A stretch of 64,000 nt of DNA from Methylobacterium sp. SyP6R (GCF_019216885.1 NZ_JAAQRC020000001.1:1612001-1676000); one strand, 5' to 3'; positions 24,238-33,696 are shown, counted from the first letter of the stretch. Made by a program: numbers and translations. Notes: generated by a model from the sequence alone, not told the origin.

Positions 24238-24861
24238 ATGCTCCGGCACCTCCGCCCCGCCCTCGTGCTCCTCACCGGCCTGACCCTCGTCACCGGCCTC
24301 GCCTATCCGCTCGCCATGACGGGGATCGCCGAGCGGCTCTTCCCGGTCCAGGCGCAAGGCAGCCTGATCCGCGGGCCCGACGGCACGCTCGTCGGCTCCG
24401 CGCTGATCGGCCAGTCCTTCACCAGTCCGCGCTACTTCCACGGCCGCCCCTCGGCGACCGTGGCGCCCGACCCGGCCGATGCCTCGAAGACGGTGGCCGC
24501 GCCCTACAACGCCGCCAATTCCGGCGGCGCCAATCTGGGGCCCACCAATCCGGCGCTCATCGACCGGGTGAAGGCCGACCTCGCGACGCTCAAGGCCGAG
24601 AACCCGGCAGACCCGGTGCCGCAGGACCTCGTCACCACCTCGGGCTCGGGTCTCGATCCGGACGTCTCGCCCGAGGGCGCCCTGTTCCAGGTGCCCCGGG
24701 TGGCGAAGGCCCGCGGCGTCTCCGAGGATTCCTTGCGCGCCCTCGTCGCCGGCCAGATCCAGGAGCCGAGCCTCGGATTCCTCGGCGAGCGGCGGGTCAA
24801 CGTGCTCGCCCTCAACCGCGCCCTGGATCTCGGTTCGGTGCCGGCGCAAACGGGACGATGA
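24238..24861 (+). CDS. kdpC: Potassium-transporting ATPase subunit KdpC
   Basis: The 207-aa subunit has one N-terminal membrane helix ([20 protein letters not shown]) and an extracytoplasmic domain with the family blocks [37 protein letters not shown] and [20 protein letters not shown]. KdpC stabilises the complex and helps drive high-affinity uptake. The start is placed at the ATG that follows the kdpB stop by 14 bp. Its own stop overlaps the kdpD start (ATGA). Confidence 0.97.
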   Translation: MLRHLRPALVLLTGLTLVTGLAYPLAMTGIAERLFPVQAQGSLIRGPDGTLVGSALIGQSFTSPRYFHGRPSATVAPDPADASKTVAAPYNAANSGGANLGPTNPALIDRVKADLATLKAENPADPVPQDLVTTSGSGLDPDVSPEGALFQVPRVAKARGVSEDSLRALVAGQIQEPSLGFLGERRVNVLALNRALDLGSVPAQTGR

Positions 24862-27590
24862 GGGATACGTCACGGCCCTTGCGCGAGGGCCTGCGGCCCT
24901 CGCCCGACGCGCTCCTGGCGCAGGCGCGCCGGGAGGCGCCCGGGCGCGGGCGCCTGAAAATCTTCCTGGGAGCCGCGCCGGGGGTCGGCAAGACCTACGA
25001 GATGCTGACCACCGCCCATGCGCGCTTGCGCGAGGGCGTCGACGTGGTGGTGGGCGTGGTCGAGACCCACGGCCGGCCCGAGACAGAAGCCCTGGTCGCC
25101 GGGCTCGAGGTGCTGGCGCGCCGCATGGTCGCGTATGGCGGCGGCACGTTCGACGAGATGGACCTCGACGGGCTCTTGGCCCGCAAGCCGCAGCTGGCAC
25201 TGGTCGACGAGCTCGCCCATACCAACGCCCCGGGCTCGCGCCACCCGAAGCGCTATCTCGACGTCGAGGAACTGCTCCAGGCCGGCATCGACGTCCACAC
25301 CACCCTCAACATCCAGCATGTCGAGAGCCTGAACGACGTGGTGGCGCAGATCACCCGGATCCGGGTGCGCGAGACCGTGCCGGATTCGATCCTCGACCGG
25401 GCCGACGACATCGAGGTGATCGATCTCTCCCCCGGCGACCTGATCCAGCGCCTCCGGGAGGGCAAGGTCTACCTGCCGCGCCAGGCCGAGCGGGCGCTCA
25501 AGCACTACTTTTCCCCCGGCAACCTGACGGCGCTCCGCGAACTCGCGCTGCGCCGCACCGCCCAGCAGGTCGACGACCAGCTCGTCACCCACATGCGGGC
25601 CCACGCGATTCCCGGCCCCTGGGCGGCGGGGGAGCGGGTGCTGGTCTGCGTCAGCGAGGATCCGCGATCGAGCGGCCTCGTGCGCTACGCCAAGCGCCTG
25701 GCCGACCGGCTGCGTGCGCCGTTCACGGCACTCACCATCGAGAGCCGGCGCAGCGCGTCTCTGAGCGAGGCCGAGCGCGACCGCATCGCCGACACCCTGC
25801 GGCTCGCCGAGCGCCTGGGGGCCGAGACCGCGACCCTGCCGAGCCAGGGGCGGATCGCCGACGACGTGGTGGCCTTCGCCCGCGAGCACAACGTCACCCA
25901 TGTGGTGATCGGCAAGTCGACCCGCTCGCGCTGGTTCGAACTCGTCAACGGCTCGGTGGTGCACGACCTCCTGCGCCGCTCCGGCCCGATCAGCGTCCAC
26001 GTCGTGGCGGGCCAGGAATGGGCGGGCGAGGAGGCGGCCGGCGCGCCGGCCGCCCACAAGGGCGTGCGCACCGCAGCCCCGCCGCGGCCCGGCCCCCTGC
26101 CCTACGTCGCGGCAATCGCCACGGTCGGGGGGGCGCTGGGCATCGGCCTCGTGCTGCAATCGTATCTCGGCCACGAGAGCACCGACCTCGTCTTCCTCAC
26201 CGCCGTGGTGGCGGTGGCGGTGCGCTTCGGGCTGTACCCGTCGCTCGCCGCGGTGCTCGCGTCGTCGCTCGCCTACAACTTCTTCTTCCTGCCGCCGCTC
26301 TACACCTTCACCATCGCCGATCCGACCAACGTCGTCGCGTTGTTCTTCTTCACCCTGGTGGCGGTGGTGGTCTCGAACCTCGCCGGCCGCGTGCGGGCCG
26401 AGGCGACGATGTCGGGGGCGCGCTCGCGGGCGACGGAGGCGCTCTACGGCTTCTCGCGCAAGCTCGCGAGCTGCGGCACCCTCGACGACGTCCTGTGGGC
26501 CACCGCCTACCAGATCGCCCTGATGCTGCGGCTGCGGGTGGTGCTGCTCCTGCCCCACGAGGGCACCGTCACCGTGATGGCCGGCTATCCGCCGGAGGAT
26601 TTCCTCGACGAGGCCGACCTCGCGGCGGCCAAGTGGACCTTCGACCACGGCCGCCCGGCAGGGCGGGGCGCCGACACCCTGCCGGGCGCCAAGCGCCTGT
26701 TCCTGCCCCTGCGCACCGGCCGCGGCATGGTCGGGGTGGTGGGGCTCGACGGCGACAAGCCGGGCCCGCTCCTCACCCCCGACCAGCGCCGGCTCCTCGA
26801 TGCGCTGGCCGACCAGGGGGCGCTCGCCATCGAGCGGGTCCACCTCGTCGAGGACCTCGACCGCGCCCGGCGCTCGGCCGAGACCGACCGCCTGCGCCAG
26901 GCGCTGCTGTCGTCGCTCTCGCACGACCTGAAGACCCCGCTCGCCGCCGTGCTCGGCGCGGCCACGACGCTCCGCGACCTGAGGGACGCCCTCGACCCGG
27001 AGGCGCAAGGGGAACTGCTCTCGACGATGATCGACGAGGCCGAGCGCCTGAACCGCTTCATCGCCAACCTCCTCGACATGACGAAGCTCGAATCCGGCGC
27101 GCTCGCCCCGAACGTCGCCCCCCACGACCTCGCCGAGATCGTCGGGACGGCGCTCGAGCGCGCGGCCAAGATCCTCTCCCGCCACCGCGTCGACCTGGCG
27201 CTGAGGCCAGGCCTACCCACCTTGAGCCTCGACGCGGTGCTGATGGAGCAGGTGCTGTTCAACCTCCTCGACAACGCCGCCAAATACGCTCCCGAAGGCA
27301 GCCTGGTGCGGATCGAGGGGTGGCGCGAGGGGGACAAGGTGTTCTTGACGATCCTCGACGAAGGCGAGGGTCTCCCGGAGGGCGACGAGGAGCGGATCTT
27401 CGACACCTTCTACCGGGTGCGCAAGCGCGACCGGGTCCGGGCCGGGACGGGGCTGGGCCTTGCCATCTCCCGCGGCTTCGTCGAGGCGATGGGCGGGCGG
27501 GTCGCCGCCCGCAACCGCCCGGACCGGACCGGTGCGGCCTTCACCCTGACCCTGCCGGTGCCCCGCGCCGCCCTGGAGGACGCCGCTTGA
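24858..27590 (+). CDS. kdpD: Osmosensitive potassium sensor histidine kinase KdpD
   Basis: The 910-aa sensor kinase has the full KdpD layout. The N-terminal KdpD domain (about residues 25-235) has the Walker A-like [12 protein letters not shown] and the [19 protein letters not shown] block. A universal-stress-like domain (about 250-375), a four-helix membrane domain (about 410-510), a GAF-like region, the dimerisation helix with [17 protein letters not shown] and an ATPase domain with [14 protein letters not shown] and [20 protein letters not shown] follow. It senses low potassium or osmotic change and phosphorylates KdpE. Length and order are normal. Confidence 0.97.
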   Translation: MRDTSRPLREGLRPSPDALLAQARREAPGRGRLKIFLGAAPGVGKTYEMLTTAHARLREGVDVVVGVVETHGRPETEALVAGLEVLARRMVAYGGGTFDEMDLDGLLARKPQLALVDELAHTNAPGSRHPKRYLDVEELLQAGIDVHTTLNIQHVESLNDVVAQITRIRVRETVPDSILDRADDIEVIDLSPGDLIQRLREGKVYLPRQAERALKHYFSPGNLTALRELALRRTAQQVDDQLVTHMRAHAIPGPWAAGERVLVCVSEDPRSSGLVRYAKRLADRLRAPFTALTIESRRSASLSEAERDRIADTLRLAERLGAETATLPSQGRIADDVVAFAREHNVTHVVIGKSTRSRWFELVNGSVVHDLLRRSGPISVHVVAGQEWAGEEAAGAPAAHKGVRTAAPPRPGPLPYVAAIATVGGALGIGLVLQSYLGHESTDLVFLTAVVAVAVRFGLYPSLAAVLASSLAYNFFFLPPLYTFTIADPTNVVALFFFTLVAVVVSNLAGRVRAEATMSGARSRATEALYGFSRKLASCGTLDDVLWATAYQIALMLRLRVVLLLPHEGTVTVMAGYPPEDFLDEADLAAAKWTFDHGRPAGRGADTLPGAKRLFLPLRTGRGMVGVVGLDGDKPGPLLTPDQRRLLDALADQGALAIERVHLVEDLDRARRSAETDRLRQALLSSLSHDLKTPLAAVLGAATTLRDLRDALDPEAQGELLSTMIDEAERLNRFIANLLDMTKLESGALAPNVAPHDLAEIVGTALERAAKILSRHRVDLALRPGLPTLSLDAVLMEQVLFNLLDNAAKYAPEGSLVRIEGWREGDKVFLTILDEGEGLPEGDEERIFDTFYRVRKRDRVRAGTGLGLAISRGFVEAMGGRVAARNRPDRTGAAFTLTLPVPRAALEDAA

Positions 27591-27729
27591 AGGACCTGAT
27601 CCCGCAGCGATGCCGGACGGACAAGTTCGGAAGCGCAAGGCAAGCCCGAACGGGTCTGCGCCGACAGGCGCCAGGCGCCGATGCGCCGGACGCCTGGCCC
27701 TGGACGCGTCGAGGGCCAGGCAGAAGGAC

Positions 27730-28425
27730 ATGCGCGTGACGAATGCCCTGCGCATCCTGGTGATCGACGACGAGCCGCCGATCCGCAAGCTCCTGCGGGT
27801 GGGCCTCGGCAGCCAGGGCTACGCGGTGGCGGAGGCTCCGAGCGGCCGTACCGCCCTCGATCTCCTGGAGCGGGAGGCCTTCGCGCTCGCCATCCTCGAT
27901 CTCGGCCTGCCGGACATCGCCGGCCACGCGCTCCTGGCGCAGATCCGCGCGAGGCGGCCCGACCTGCCGGTGATCGTGCTGTCGAGCCGCGACGACGAGG
28001 CCGGCAAGGTCGAGGCGCTCGATCTCGGGGCTGACGACTACGTCACCAAGCCCTTCGGCATGAACGAGCTCCTGGCCCGGATGCGCAACGCGCTCCGCCA
28101 CCAGCTCGCGGTCGGCGGCGAGCGCCCGGTCTTCCGGGCCGGCGACCTCACGGTCGATCTCGTGCGCCGGATCGTCCGGGTGGGCGAGCGCGAGGTGAAG
28201 CTGTCGCCGAAGGAATACGACGTCCTGCGCCTCCTGGTGCACCATGCCGGCAAGGTACTCACCCATGCCCACCTGCTGCGCGAGGTCTGGGGTACGGCCG
28301 CCGATCCGCAATACTTGCGGGTCTACGTGCGCCAGCTGCGCCAGAAGCTCGAGCCCGAGCCCGAGCGCCCGCGCTACATCCTGACCGAGACCGGAATCGG
28401 CTACCGGATGCGGGCGCCGGATTGA
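27730..28425 (+). CDS. kdpE: Kdp response regulator KdpE
   Basis: 231-aa OmpR/PhoB-type regulator. The receiver domain (residues 7-120) has VIDDE at 11-15, phospho-acceptor Asp57 in AILDLGLPD and the lysine of DDYVTKPFG. The winged-helix DNA-binding domain (about 135-228) has LSPKEYDVLRLLVHHAGKVL and YVRQLRQKLEPEPERPRYI. It activates the kdp promoter when phosphorylated by KdpD. The 139 bp after kdpD are GC-rich with strong secondary structure. I place the start at the ATG with AGAAGGA upstream; the longer frame from 27610 is unlikely. Confidence 0.95.
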   Translation: MRVTNALRILVIDDEPPIRKLLRVGLGSQGYAVAEAPSGRTALDLLEREAFALAILDLGLPDIAGHALLAQIRARRPDLPVIVLSSRDDEAGKVEALDLGADDYVTKPFGMNELLARMRNALRHQLAVGGERPVFRAGDLTVDLVRRIVRVGEREVKLSPKEYDVLRLLVHHAGKVLTHAHLLREVWGTAADPQYLRVYVRQLRQKLEPEPERPRYILTETGIGYRMRAPD

Positions 28426-28601
28426 GGCGGGGGTTCGGCCGGGGTCTCCGCCTCGGCGGGCTTCGCGCCGTCGGGCGCGCGGCGCACCCAGGCATCGAGG
28501 GCCCAGCCGATGCCGCGGCCGGCAGCGGCCACGAAGACCAGCGACCCGGCGATGTGGAGGAAGAGCGGCGCATCCGAAAGGGCGGGCAACGGGGTGGGCA
28601 A
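28401..28601 (-). CDS. Small membrane-anchored protein convergent with kdpE
   Basis: A 66-aa frame on the minus strand from TTG at 28601, with CAGGGAG about 10 bases upstream. It has one membrane helix (FLHIAGSLVFVAAAGRGIGW) followed by a polar, proline-rich tail (PAEAETPAEPPPQSGARIR). Its end overlaps the 3' end of kdpE by 25 bp. The start codon choice is uncertain and no family is recognised. Confidence 0.4.
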   Translation of the reverse strand: MPTPLPALSDAPLFLHIAGSLVFVAAAGRGIGWALDAWVRRAPDGAKPAEAETPAEPPPQSGARIR

Positions 28602-28796
28602 AGGGCTGACTCCCTGATCTCGCCGTACCAGAAGACCGCCGGGCCCGGGCCGGCCGCCAGTGCTCCGGCGCCACAGCGCCCCGGGACGGGGCGACCGCCC
28701 GAGGGGAGCGGGACCGGTCGATGCGGGTGATGGAGGGTGGCTGTGGCGGCCTTGCCGCACCGGCGCGGGGCGAAAAGACGGGGTGCGTCCGGCGAA

Positions 28797-29177
28797 TCAG
28801 CGCGGCGCGATCGCTGCGTGCGACCAGGTCGCTTCCGGCGAGAGCCGGACCGTCGCCGCCAGGGTCGCGCAGCAGCGGATCGGCAGCGGGCAATCCTCCC
28901 CGGCGCCGCGGTGGCACCGGCGCCGGGCCGGGATCGGGCGATGGTCGTGCTCGGCCTGGCGGGACAGGGTCGCCAGTAGAAGATTCTCCTGGTGATACGT
29001 GAATCCCAAGGAGACGCGCATGCCGCGCAGGATGTTCCGCTCGTGATCGGTCGACAAACCGCTCCGTTCACGTGCCTCGATCAATGACATCTGCCGGGTC
29101 GCCCGGTCGCACGTCGCCCCGATGTCGGACTGAACTTGGGTGAGCCGCCCCCGTACGTCCATCCCGTCCCCCGCCAT
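28797..29177 (-). CDS. Hypothetical cytoplasmic protein
   Basis: From Met at 29177 (or Met at 29162, which has GGGGGACGGG directly upstream) the product is about 126 aa. The first half is helical and polar: DVRGRLTQVQSDIGATCDRA, then QMSLIEARERSGLSTDHERN. The second half has several cysteines and histidines (HRPIPARRRCHRGAGEDCPL, RCCATLAATV), which may be a metal site. No family recognised. The longer frame upstream to 29375 runs into the family B repeat and is not supported. Confidence 0.5.
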   Translation of the reverse strand: MAGDGMDVRGRLTQVQSDIGATCDRATRQMSLIEARERSGLSTDHERNILRGMRVSLGFTYHQENLLLATLSRQAEHDHRPIPARRRCHRGAGEDCPLPIRCCATLAATVRLSPEATWSHAAIAPR

Positions 29178-29378
29178 GTTTTCCGCAATGTCCCTCGCAT
29201 TGCAGCATTCGCGGATCTGATGCCGACCGCATTGGATAAAACTGTAGCGAAGTCGAAACGTCTGGCGAGAGACATGACGGTTAGATGAAACGATGCCCCC
29301 GCCGGGTGTGGCGGGGGCGCATCCACGCCGCTTCCTCAAGGATCGGCGGGCGTGCCACGGTCGGTGGACGTGCAAGCG

Positions 29379-29486
29379 TCATACGCTTTCCGATTGATCG
29401 CTTCGCGATGCGGAAAGCGGCTTCGCTCAGGCGCCGCGCGGGCTGATGATACGGAATCCGGAAGGAATCTTCCGGATTCCGTATCA
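29379..29486. repeat. Palindromic repeat family B, copy 1
   Basis: The 108-bp element runs from TCATACG (29379) to CGTATCA (29486). Near its right end is a 12-bp perfect hairpin (GGAATCCGGAAG / CTTCCGGATTCC, loop GAAT). The left part contains CGATTGATCGCTTCGCGATG and the GGCTTCGCTCA motif. Copies lie at 50736-50862 and, inverted, at 52807-52914. It directly abuts the IS110 element. Confidence 0.9.
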
Positions 29487-29724
29487 GTTCGTCACCGGCT
29501 TCGCGGTCCCTTGCGGATGAAACATATGGCAGAGTGGACTTGCCGTCGGCGGAGAGATCGGTTCGTCTTTGGTGTGCCAGACCCCGCGTATCAGTTGGAT
29601 CCGGGCTCCTCTTCAGTCCCCTCGCTTGCGTCACGGGCCGGTCCTCGGGCCAGCCCCGGAGCGCGTCATTTAGATTTGATCTCACGGGAGCCTGCGCCGG
29701 CGGCCTGACGGCAAGGAGATCGTG
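29487..29724 (+). ncRNA. Candidate bridge (guide) RNA region of the IS110 element
   Basis: In IS110-group elements the non-coding left end encodes a structured bridge RNA that guides recombination (established for IS621). Here 238 bp before the transposase ATG have no ORF. A stem GGCTCC (29604-29609) with GGAGCC (29687-29692) encloses smaller hairpins formed by CGGGCC/GGCC-rich segments. Position and structure fit; no RNA ends or guide loops can be fixed by eye. Confidence 0.3.
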
Positions 29725-30966
29725 ATGAAGGTCCTCTACCCCCGCTGCGCCGCCCTCGATGTTCACAAGGACACCGTCGTCGCAGCCATCCGTCTGGCCG
29801 AGAGCAGCGAGGTTCAGCGTGAGGTGCGTACGTTTGCCACCACCACGCCCGCTCTGCTCGACCTCTCCGCCTGGCTCGACGAGCACGCCTGCACCCATGT
29901 CGCCATGGAGGCGACCGGCATCTACTGGCGCCCGGTCTGGCAGGTCCTCGACGCCGACAGCCGCACCCTGATCCTGGCCAATGCCGCCCATGTCAAGAAC
30001 GTGCCCGGCCGCAAGACCGACGTCGCCGACGCGGTCTGGCTCTCCGACCTGCTCGCCCACGGCCTGATCCGCGCCAGCTTCGTGCCCGAGGCTCAGACCC
30101 AGGCGATGCGCGACCTGCTGCGCACCCGCAAGCAACTGGTCCGCGAGCAGGCCAGCCACGTCCAGCGCATCCAGAAGACCCTCGAGGAGGCCAACCTCAA
30201 GCTCGCCTCGGTGCTCACCGACATCATGGGCCAGTCCGGTCGCGCCGTGCTCGACGCGCTGGTCAAGGGCGAGCGCGATCCGGCTGGGCTGCAGGCGCTG
30301 GTCAGCCCGCGGGTGAAGGCGGCGCCCGAGGCGATCCGGGCCGCGCTCACGGGCCGGATCGGGGATCACCACCGTTTCCTGCTCGGTGTGCATCTACGCC
30401 AGTACGACGGGTTGGGGCGAGCGATCGCGGAGATCGACGCGCAGGTGGAGCGCGACCTCGGCCCTTTCCGGGAAGCGGTGAAGCTGCTGGTGACGATCCC
30501 GGGCATCAGTGACCTCACCGCGCAGGTGATCCTCTCCGAGATCGGCCCCGACATGAGCCGCTTCCCGACCGCCGGCCATCTGATCTCCTGGGCCGGGCTG
30601 TGCCCGAGGAACGACGAGAGCGCGGGCAAGCGGCGCTCGACGCGGCTGCGCAAGGGCGCGCCCTGGCTCAAGACGGCCTTGGTGCAGGCCGCCTGGGCCG
30701 GAGTGCGCAAGAAGGCGAGCTACATCAGGGCGCAGTTCCAGCGCTTGCGCGGCCGGCGCGGCCCCAAGAAGGCGATCTGCGCGGTCGCCGCTTCGATGTT
30801 GACCGCGATCTATCACATGCTCAAGGCCGGCACGGCTTACGTCGATCCCGGGCCTGATCACGGCCGCAAGGCGGCCCCGACCATCCGCGCCAAGGCGCTC
30901 GTGCGGCAGATCGAGCGCCTTGGATTTGCGTGCGAAATCAAACCCGTAGAGCCAGTTTCTATTTAG
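29725..30966 (+). CDS. IS110 family transposase (DEDD)
   Basis: 413 aa from ATG 29725, with AAGGAGATC as ribosome site. The N-terminal DEDD RuvC-like domain has ALDVHKDTVVAAI (first Asp), VAMEATGIYWRPVW (Glu), and KTDVADAVWLSDLLAHGL (Asp pair). The C-terminal domain has LVTIPGISDLTAQVILSEIG and AGLCPRNDESAGKRRSTRLR, with the serine needed for catalysis in this family in PRNDESAGKRR. The reading frame is complete and shows no damage, so the element may be active. It recombines DNA by an RNA-guided mechanism in characterised relatives. Confidence 0.95.
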   Translation: MKVLYPRCAALDVHKDTVVAAIRLAESSEVQREVRTFATTTPALLDLSAWLDEHACTHVAMEATGIYWRPVWQVLDADSRTLILANAAHVKNVPGRKTDVADAVWLSDLLAHGLIRASFVPEAQTQAMRDLLRTRKQLVREQASHVQRIQKTLEEANLKLASVLTDIMGQSGRAVLDALVKGERDPAGLQALVSPRVKAAPEAIRAALTGRIGDHHRFLLGVHLRQYDGLGRAIAEIDAQVERDLGPFREAVKLLVTIPGISDLTAQVILSEIGPDMSRFPTAGHLISWAGLCPRNDESAGKRRSTRLRKGAPWLKTALVQAAWAGVRKKASYIRAQFQRLRGRRGPKKAICAVAASMLTAIYHMLKAGTAYVDPGPDHGRKAAPTIRAKALVRQIERLGFACEIKPVEPVSI

Positions 30967-31247
30967 TGGGCGCGATGCAGCCGGGTATGGGCGGTCGGCA
31001 CCGCGGCGGTTTGATCTACGGCGGTTTGGTCTACGGCCCTGGCCGCCGCTTCCTGCTTCTCGTGCTCCTCATGGTCGATCGCCATGAAGCGGTACATGTC
31101 CCACTTCGTGGTGCCCTCGCTGAACATGCCGGAGGGGGCCTTGTAGGTGTAGTTCTCCCGCACCGACTGGGCCTGGGCCGGCTGAACGGGAGCCGCAGTG
31201 GCGGCGAGAAGCGCCGCACCGGCGAGAAGCAGGGTCGTCTTCGTCAT
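30963..31247 (-). CDS. Small secreted hypothetical protein, 3' end at the IS110 junction
   Basis: From Met at 31247 the product is 94 aa with a signal peptide (MTKTTLLLAGAALLAATAAP then VQPAQA). The mature part reads YKAPSGMFSEGTTKWDMYRF and MAIDHEEHEKQEAAARAVDQ, then a short VDQTA repeat. The stop codon (TAA, 30963-30965) overlaps the IS110 transposase stop on the other strand. The original C-terminus may therefore have been replaced by the insertion. The N-terminal part has a good AT-rich promoter region upstream. No family recognised. Confidence 0.55.
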   Translation of the reverse strand: MTKTTLLLAGAALLAATAAPVQPAQAQSVRENYTYKAPSGMFSEGTTKWDMYRFMAIDHEEHEKQEAAARAVDQTAVDQTAAVPTAHTRLHRAH

Positions 31248-31339
31248 CGTCGATCTCGTTGATGTGTCGCGGGCGCCGTCGATATCGCGGCGCCGGATGC
31301 GAGGCATCTAAGTCGCGATCGGCGACATCACTGTGCGGT

Positions 31340-31475
31340 TGCGCACATTCTGGCGGAATATGATCGAAATTTGGGGATTAATATCTGTTTGCCGACTCTG
31401 TTTTCAGGTGAAATCGGTAATTTTTGCCTTCTTTTTTGCTAAAAAGCGTAAAAATATTCTATTGCCGGCTATCCT
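31340..31475. other. AT-rich non-coding patch
   Basis: Within a 381-bp gap (31248-31628) this stretch is strongly AT-rich, with runs such as TAATTTTTGCCTTC and AAAAAGCGTAAAAATATT, in a genome that is otherwise about 70 percent GC. It contains no convincing gene; a 99-codon frame across it has no protein character. It could be a strong promoter or silencing-protein target for the flanking small genes, or a transferred fragment. Confidence 0.5.
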
Positions 31476-31628
31476 TGCATCCTGTCGTGCGGGACGGGAC
31501 GCGGCAGGGGCGGTTCTCTTCCGTGCAGGAGAGAGACGCGGAGCGCCCACCGAAGGCGGCGCCCCACAAAAAGCCATGCTCGCCTGTCTGTATGGCCTCC
31601 TGTCACTGACGCCCGAGAGCGAAACCCG

Positions 31629-31925
31629 ATGATGCAGATCGCCGCCTTCCTGGTATTCCTGGCCATGGGCGTGACCAACCTCCTGGCGGTGCAGGCCGGA
31701 CTGACCGCGGTCCTGGGCGTGCCGGTCGCCATCGCCCTCGTGGTTGCGGTGCCGGTGTTCTACTTCCGCTTCGTCGGCTCGGCGGCGGGCATCGTCGGGG
31801 CGATCGTCGGCTGGCAGATGTCGGTGCCGATGGCGGTGCTGCTGTTCTGCTGGCCGGTGCTGGTCTACGGCTTCCTGCGCGGCGGCGCCGAAGCCCGCAC
31901 CATCCTCGCCCGACGCGCGGCCTGA
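31629..31925 (+). CDS. Small membrane protein
   Basis: 98 aa with three hydrophobic segments: AAFLVFLAMGVTNLLAVQAG, TAVLGVPVAIALVVAVPVFY and the stretch SAAGIVGAIVGWQMSVPMAV leading into LLFCWPVLVYGFLRG. A short basic C-terminus follows. No family recognised; it looks like an ordinary small inner-membrane protein. CGAGAGCGAAACCCG lies before the ATG. Downstream comes an 18-bp tandem repeat shared with the end of the convergent regulator gene. Confidence 0.65.
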   Translation: MMQIAAFLVFLAMGVTNLLAVQAGLTAVLGVPVAIALVVAVPVFYFRFVGSAAGIVGAIVGWQMSVPMAVLLFCWPVLVYGFLRGGAEARTILARRAA

Positions 31926-31929
31926 ATCG

Positions 31930-32001
31930 GCGCTGCCCCAGCTTTCAGCGCTGCCCCAGCTTTCAGCGCTGCCGAAGCTTTCAGCGCTGCCGAAGCTTTC
32001 A
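31930..32001. repeat. Four 18-bp tandem repeats at the 3' end of the XRE-cupin gene
   Basis: Units at 31930, 31948, 31966 and 31984, each GCGCTGCC(CC/GA)AGCTTTCA, with a partial fifth at 32002. Each unit repeats the last codons and TGA stop of the regulator gene, so the stop is followed by copies of itself. AGCGCT and, in two units, AAGCTT are palindromic. Confidence 0.9.
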
Positions 32002-32583
32002 GCGCTGCCGCACCACGGCGACGAGGTAGCGGCAGGGGTGGTCGCTCCGGTTGGCGAAGGTGCAATCGACCGGGGCGCCGAGCGCCAGGCAATCGCCGGC
32101 CTCGAGCACGTGGGTGGCCTCGCCCTCCCGGAAGGTCAGGGTGCCGTCCAGCATCCAGATCATCTGGCGCAGGAAGGCGTAGGAGGCCGCCGGATACGAG
32201 ACCTCGGCGCCGGCCGGCAACTCCACCTCCGTCAGGTCGAGGGGATGCTCGGCCGCCAGGGCCGAGGCCTGCGGCGAGATTTGCCGGCGGCGGTAGCCGG
32301 TCGCCGGATCGATCCAGACCGGCTGCGCCGCTTCGCGCCTGACCTGGCCCGTCTCCCCCTCCGCCCGGGCCAGCAGGGTCGAGAGGGTGAGCCCGAAGGC
32401 GCCCGAGAGCCGGCCGAGCAGAACGGCGGTCGGGCTCGCCTCGGCCCGCTCGACCTTGCTGATCATCGCCTTCGAGACGCCGGAGCGGGCCGCCAGGTCG
32501 CCGAGCGACCAGCCCCGCGCCTCGCGCTCCAGCCGCAGCCGTCGGGCGAGGCCGTCCGTGGGGTCGGGCGCGGGCATCGTCAT
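31999..32583 (-). CDS. XRE family transcriptional regulator with C-terminal cupin domain
   Basis: 194 aa from ATG 32583. The helix-turn-helix (about residues 10-66) contains LARRLRLEREARGWSLGDLA, then ARSGVSKAMISKVERAEASP. The cupin domain (about 110-190) contains VELPAGAEVSYPAASYAFLR and DGTLTFREGEATHVLEAGDC. Regulators of this design bind DNA and sense a small ligand through the cupin, often controlling amino acid or polyamine metabolism; the ligand here is not evident. The gene's start region carries a 14-bp duplication (ggcatcgtcatga), so two near-identical ATG contexts exist. The stop lies inside the 18-bp tandem repeat. Confidence 0.88.
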   Translation of the reverse strand: MTMPAPDPTDGLARRLRLEREARGWSLGDLAARSGVSKAMISKVERAEASPTAVLLGRLSGAFGLTLSTLLARAEGETGQVRREAAQPVWIDPATGYRRRQISPQASALAAEHPLDLTEVELPAGAEVSYPAASYAFLRQMIWMLDGTLTFREGEATHVLEAGDCLALGAPVDCTFANRSDHPCRYLVAVVRQR

Positions 32584-32807
32584 GAGGGCATCGTCATGGT
32601 GGCAGCATAGGGCATCCGGGTCGGCCGGGCACCCGTCCCGGCTTTTCGGATGCCTCCTGCCCATCACGCAAGGACAGGAGGCAAGCGGCAGGCCGCGCCA
32701 TCCCCAGGATTTTTATCTAAGTCTTTGTCGCGGACGCATTTTCCTCGAAATCGGATACATACTCGACCGATCGCGCCACGGGTTGCGCGCAAGCGGGGCG
32801 GTGGAGC

Positions 32808-33689
32808 GTGCGGAACGGAAGCGGGCATTGGCGGCTGGGTCTTGCGGCGCTCGGGGCCGTCGCCATTCCGTTCGCGGTGATCGCGGCCCTCGATCCGCGC
32901 ATCGGCCTGCTGCGCCCGCGCCCGGCCGTGGAGACGGTGCCGTCCCGTCCCCAGCCCTCCCTCGCCCAGGAGGCGGCTCGGGCTCCCTCCCGCCCGCCCG
33001 CCCCGGACTTCGCCGAGACCCGGCCGGCCCCCGCCTGCCCGGTCTGCACGGCGGCCGGCGTCGAGGCCGTGGCGCCGATCCGGGGCACGCTCCCGGATCC
33101 GGACATCCAGATCCCCGACGTGGCGGCCGAGCGCACCGCCCAGCGGGAGCGGCTGATCGGCTGGACCGCCCATCCCGACCGGGTCTCGGGCTCCGCCGCC
33201 GCCCTCGACCTGATCGGCCTCGTCTTCACCGCGCCGCGGGAGCCGGGCGCCGGCTACCGGCCGTTCGCGCTCGACCTCGCCGGCGCGCCCGACCGCGCCG
33301 TGGTGCTGGTGGCCGAGCAGCCCCTCACCATCGCGACGACCACCGTCCCGCCCGACCGCGCCGGGGCGCTCGGCGTCGAATCGACCGCCGCCTTCACCCT
33401 GGCGGAGGACCGCCCGAACCGGCTCGCCGGCTTTCGCGCCCTGCCCTACGGCGCCGCCGACGTCGCGCCGGTGCTCGATCCGCTGCGGTTCGGGCCCGAT
33501 ACCCTGCGGGGCTTCTGCGCCGCCCTGCGGCTCTGGGCGGTGCAGTTCGGCCTGCCGGCCTGGCGCACCCGCTACACCCTGATCGAGAACCCGACCCGGG
33601 TCGCGCTCGCCGGCGAGGTGCTGCAGAGCGACGGCACGCCCCGCGGCCGGGTGTCCGGCCGGCGCCTCGCCCGGCTGTGCCGGGTGTGA
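32808..33689 (+). CDS. Hypothetical membrane-anchored periplasmic protein
   Basis: The 293-aa product starts at GTG (32808) after GGTGGAGC. One N-terminal membrane helix (LGLAALGAVAIPFAVIAALD) is followed by a proline-rich linker, a CPVC pair near residue 78, and a C-terminal domain with DVAAERTAQRERLIGWTAHP and LRFGPDTLRGFCAALRLWAV. The CxxC could be redox-active or hold metal. No family recognised. It ends seven bases before the convergent YbdK-type gene. Confidence 0.55.
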   Translation: MRNGSGHWRLGLAALGAVAIPFAVIAALDPRIGLLRPRPAVETVPSRPQPSLAQEAARAPSRPPAPDFAETRPAPACPVCTAAGVEAVAPIRGTLPDPDIQIPDVAAERTAQRERLIGWTAHPDRVSGSAAALDLIGLVFTAPREPGAGYRPFALDLAGAPDRAVVLVAEQPLTIATTTVPPDRAGALGVESTAAFTLAEDRPNRLAGFRALPYGAADVAPVLDPLRFGPDTLRGFCAALRLWAVQFGLPAWRTRYTLIENPTRVALAGEVLQSDGTPRGRVSGRRLARLCRV

Positions 33690-33696
33690 GGGTGGC

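Larger units (their letters stand above)
29487..30970 (+). mobile_element. IS110 family insertion sequence
   Basis: The element consists of about 235 bp of non-coding left end, one transposase gene and almost no right end. IS110 elements lack clear terminal inverted repeats, so both limits are estimates: the left is set where family B copy 1 ends, the right just after the transposase stop, where the next gene's stop codon begins. The long left non-coding end with a short right end is the layout of the IS110 subgroup (as opposed to IS1111). Confidence 0.7.

Noticed and set aside
31333..31632. Plus-strand 99-aa frame across the AT-rich patch
   Set aside because: Composition changes abruptly along the frame, there is no ribosome site, and it merely spans promoter-like sequence.
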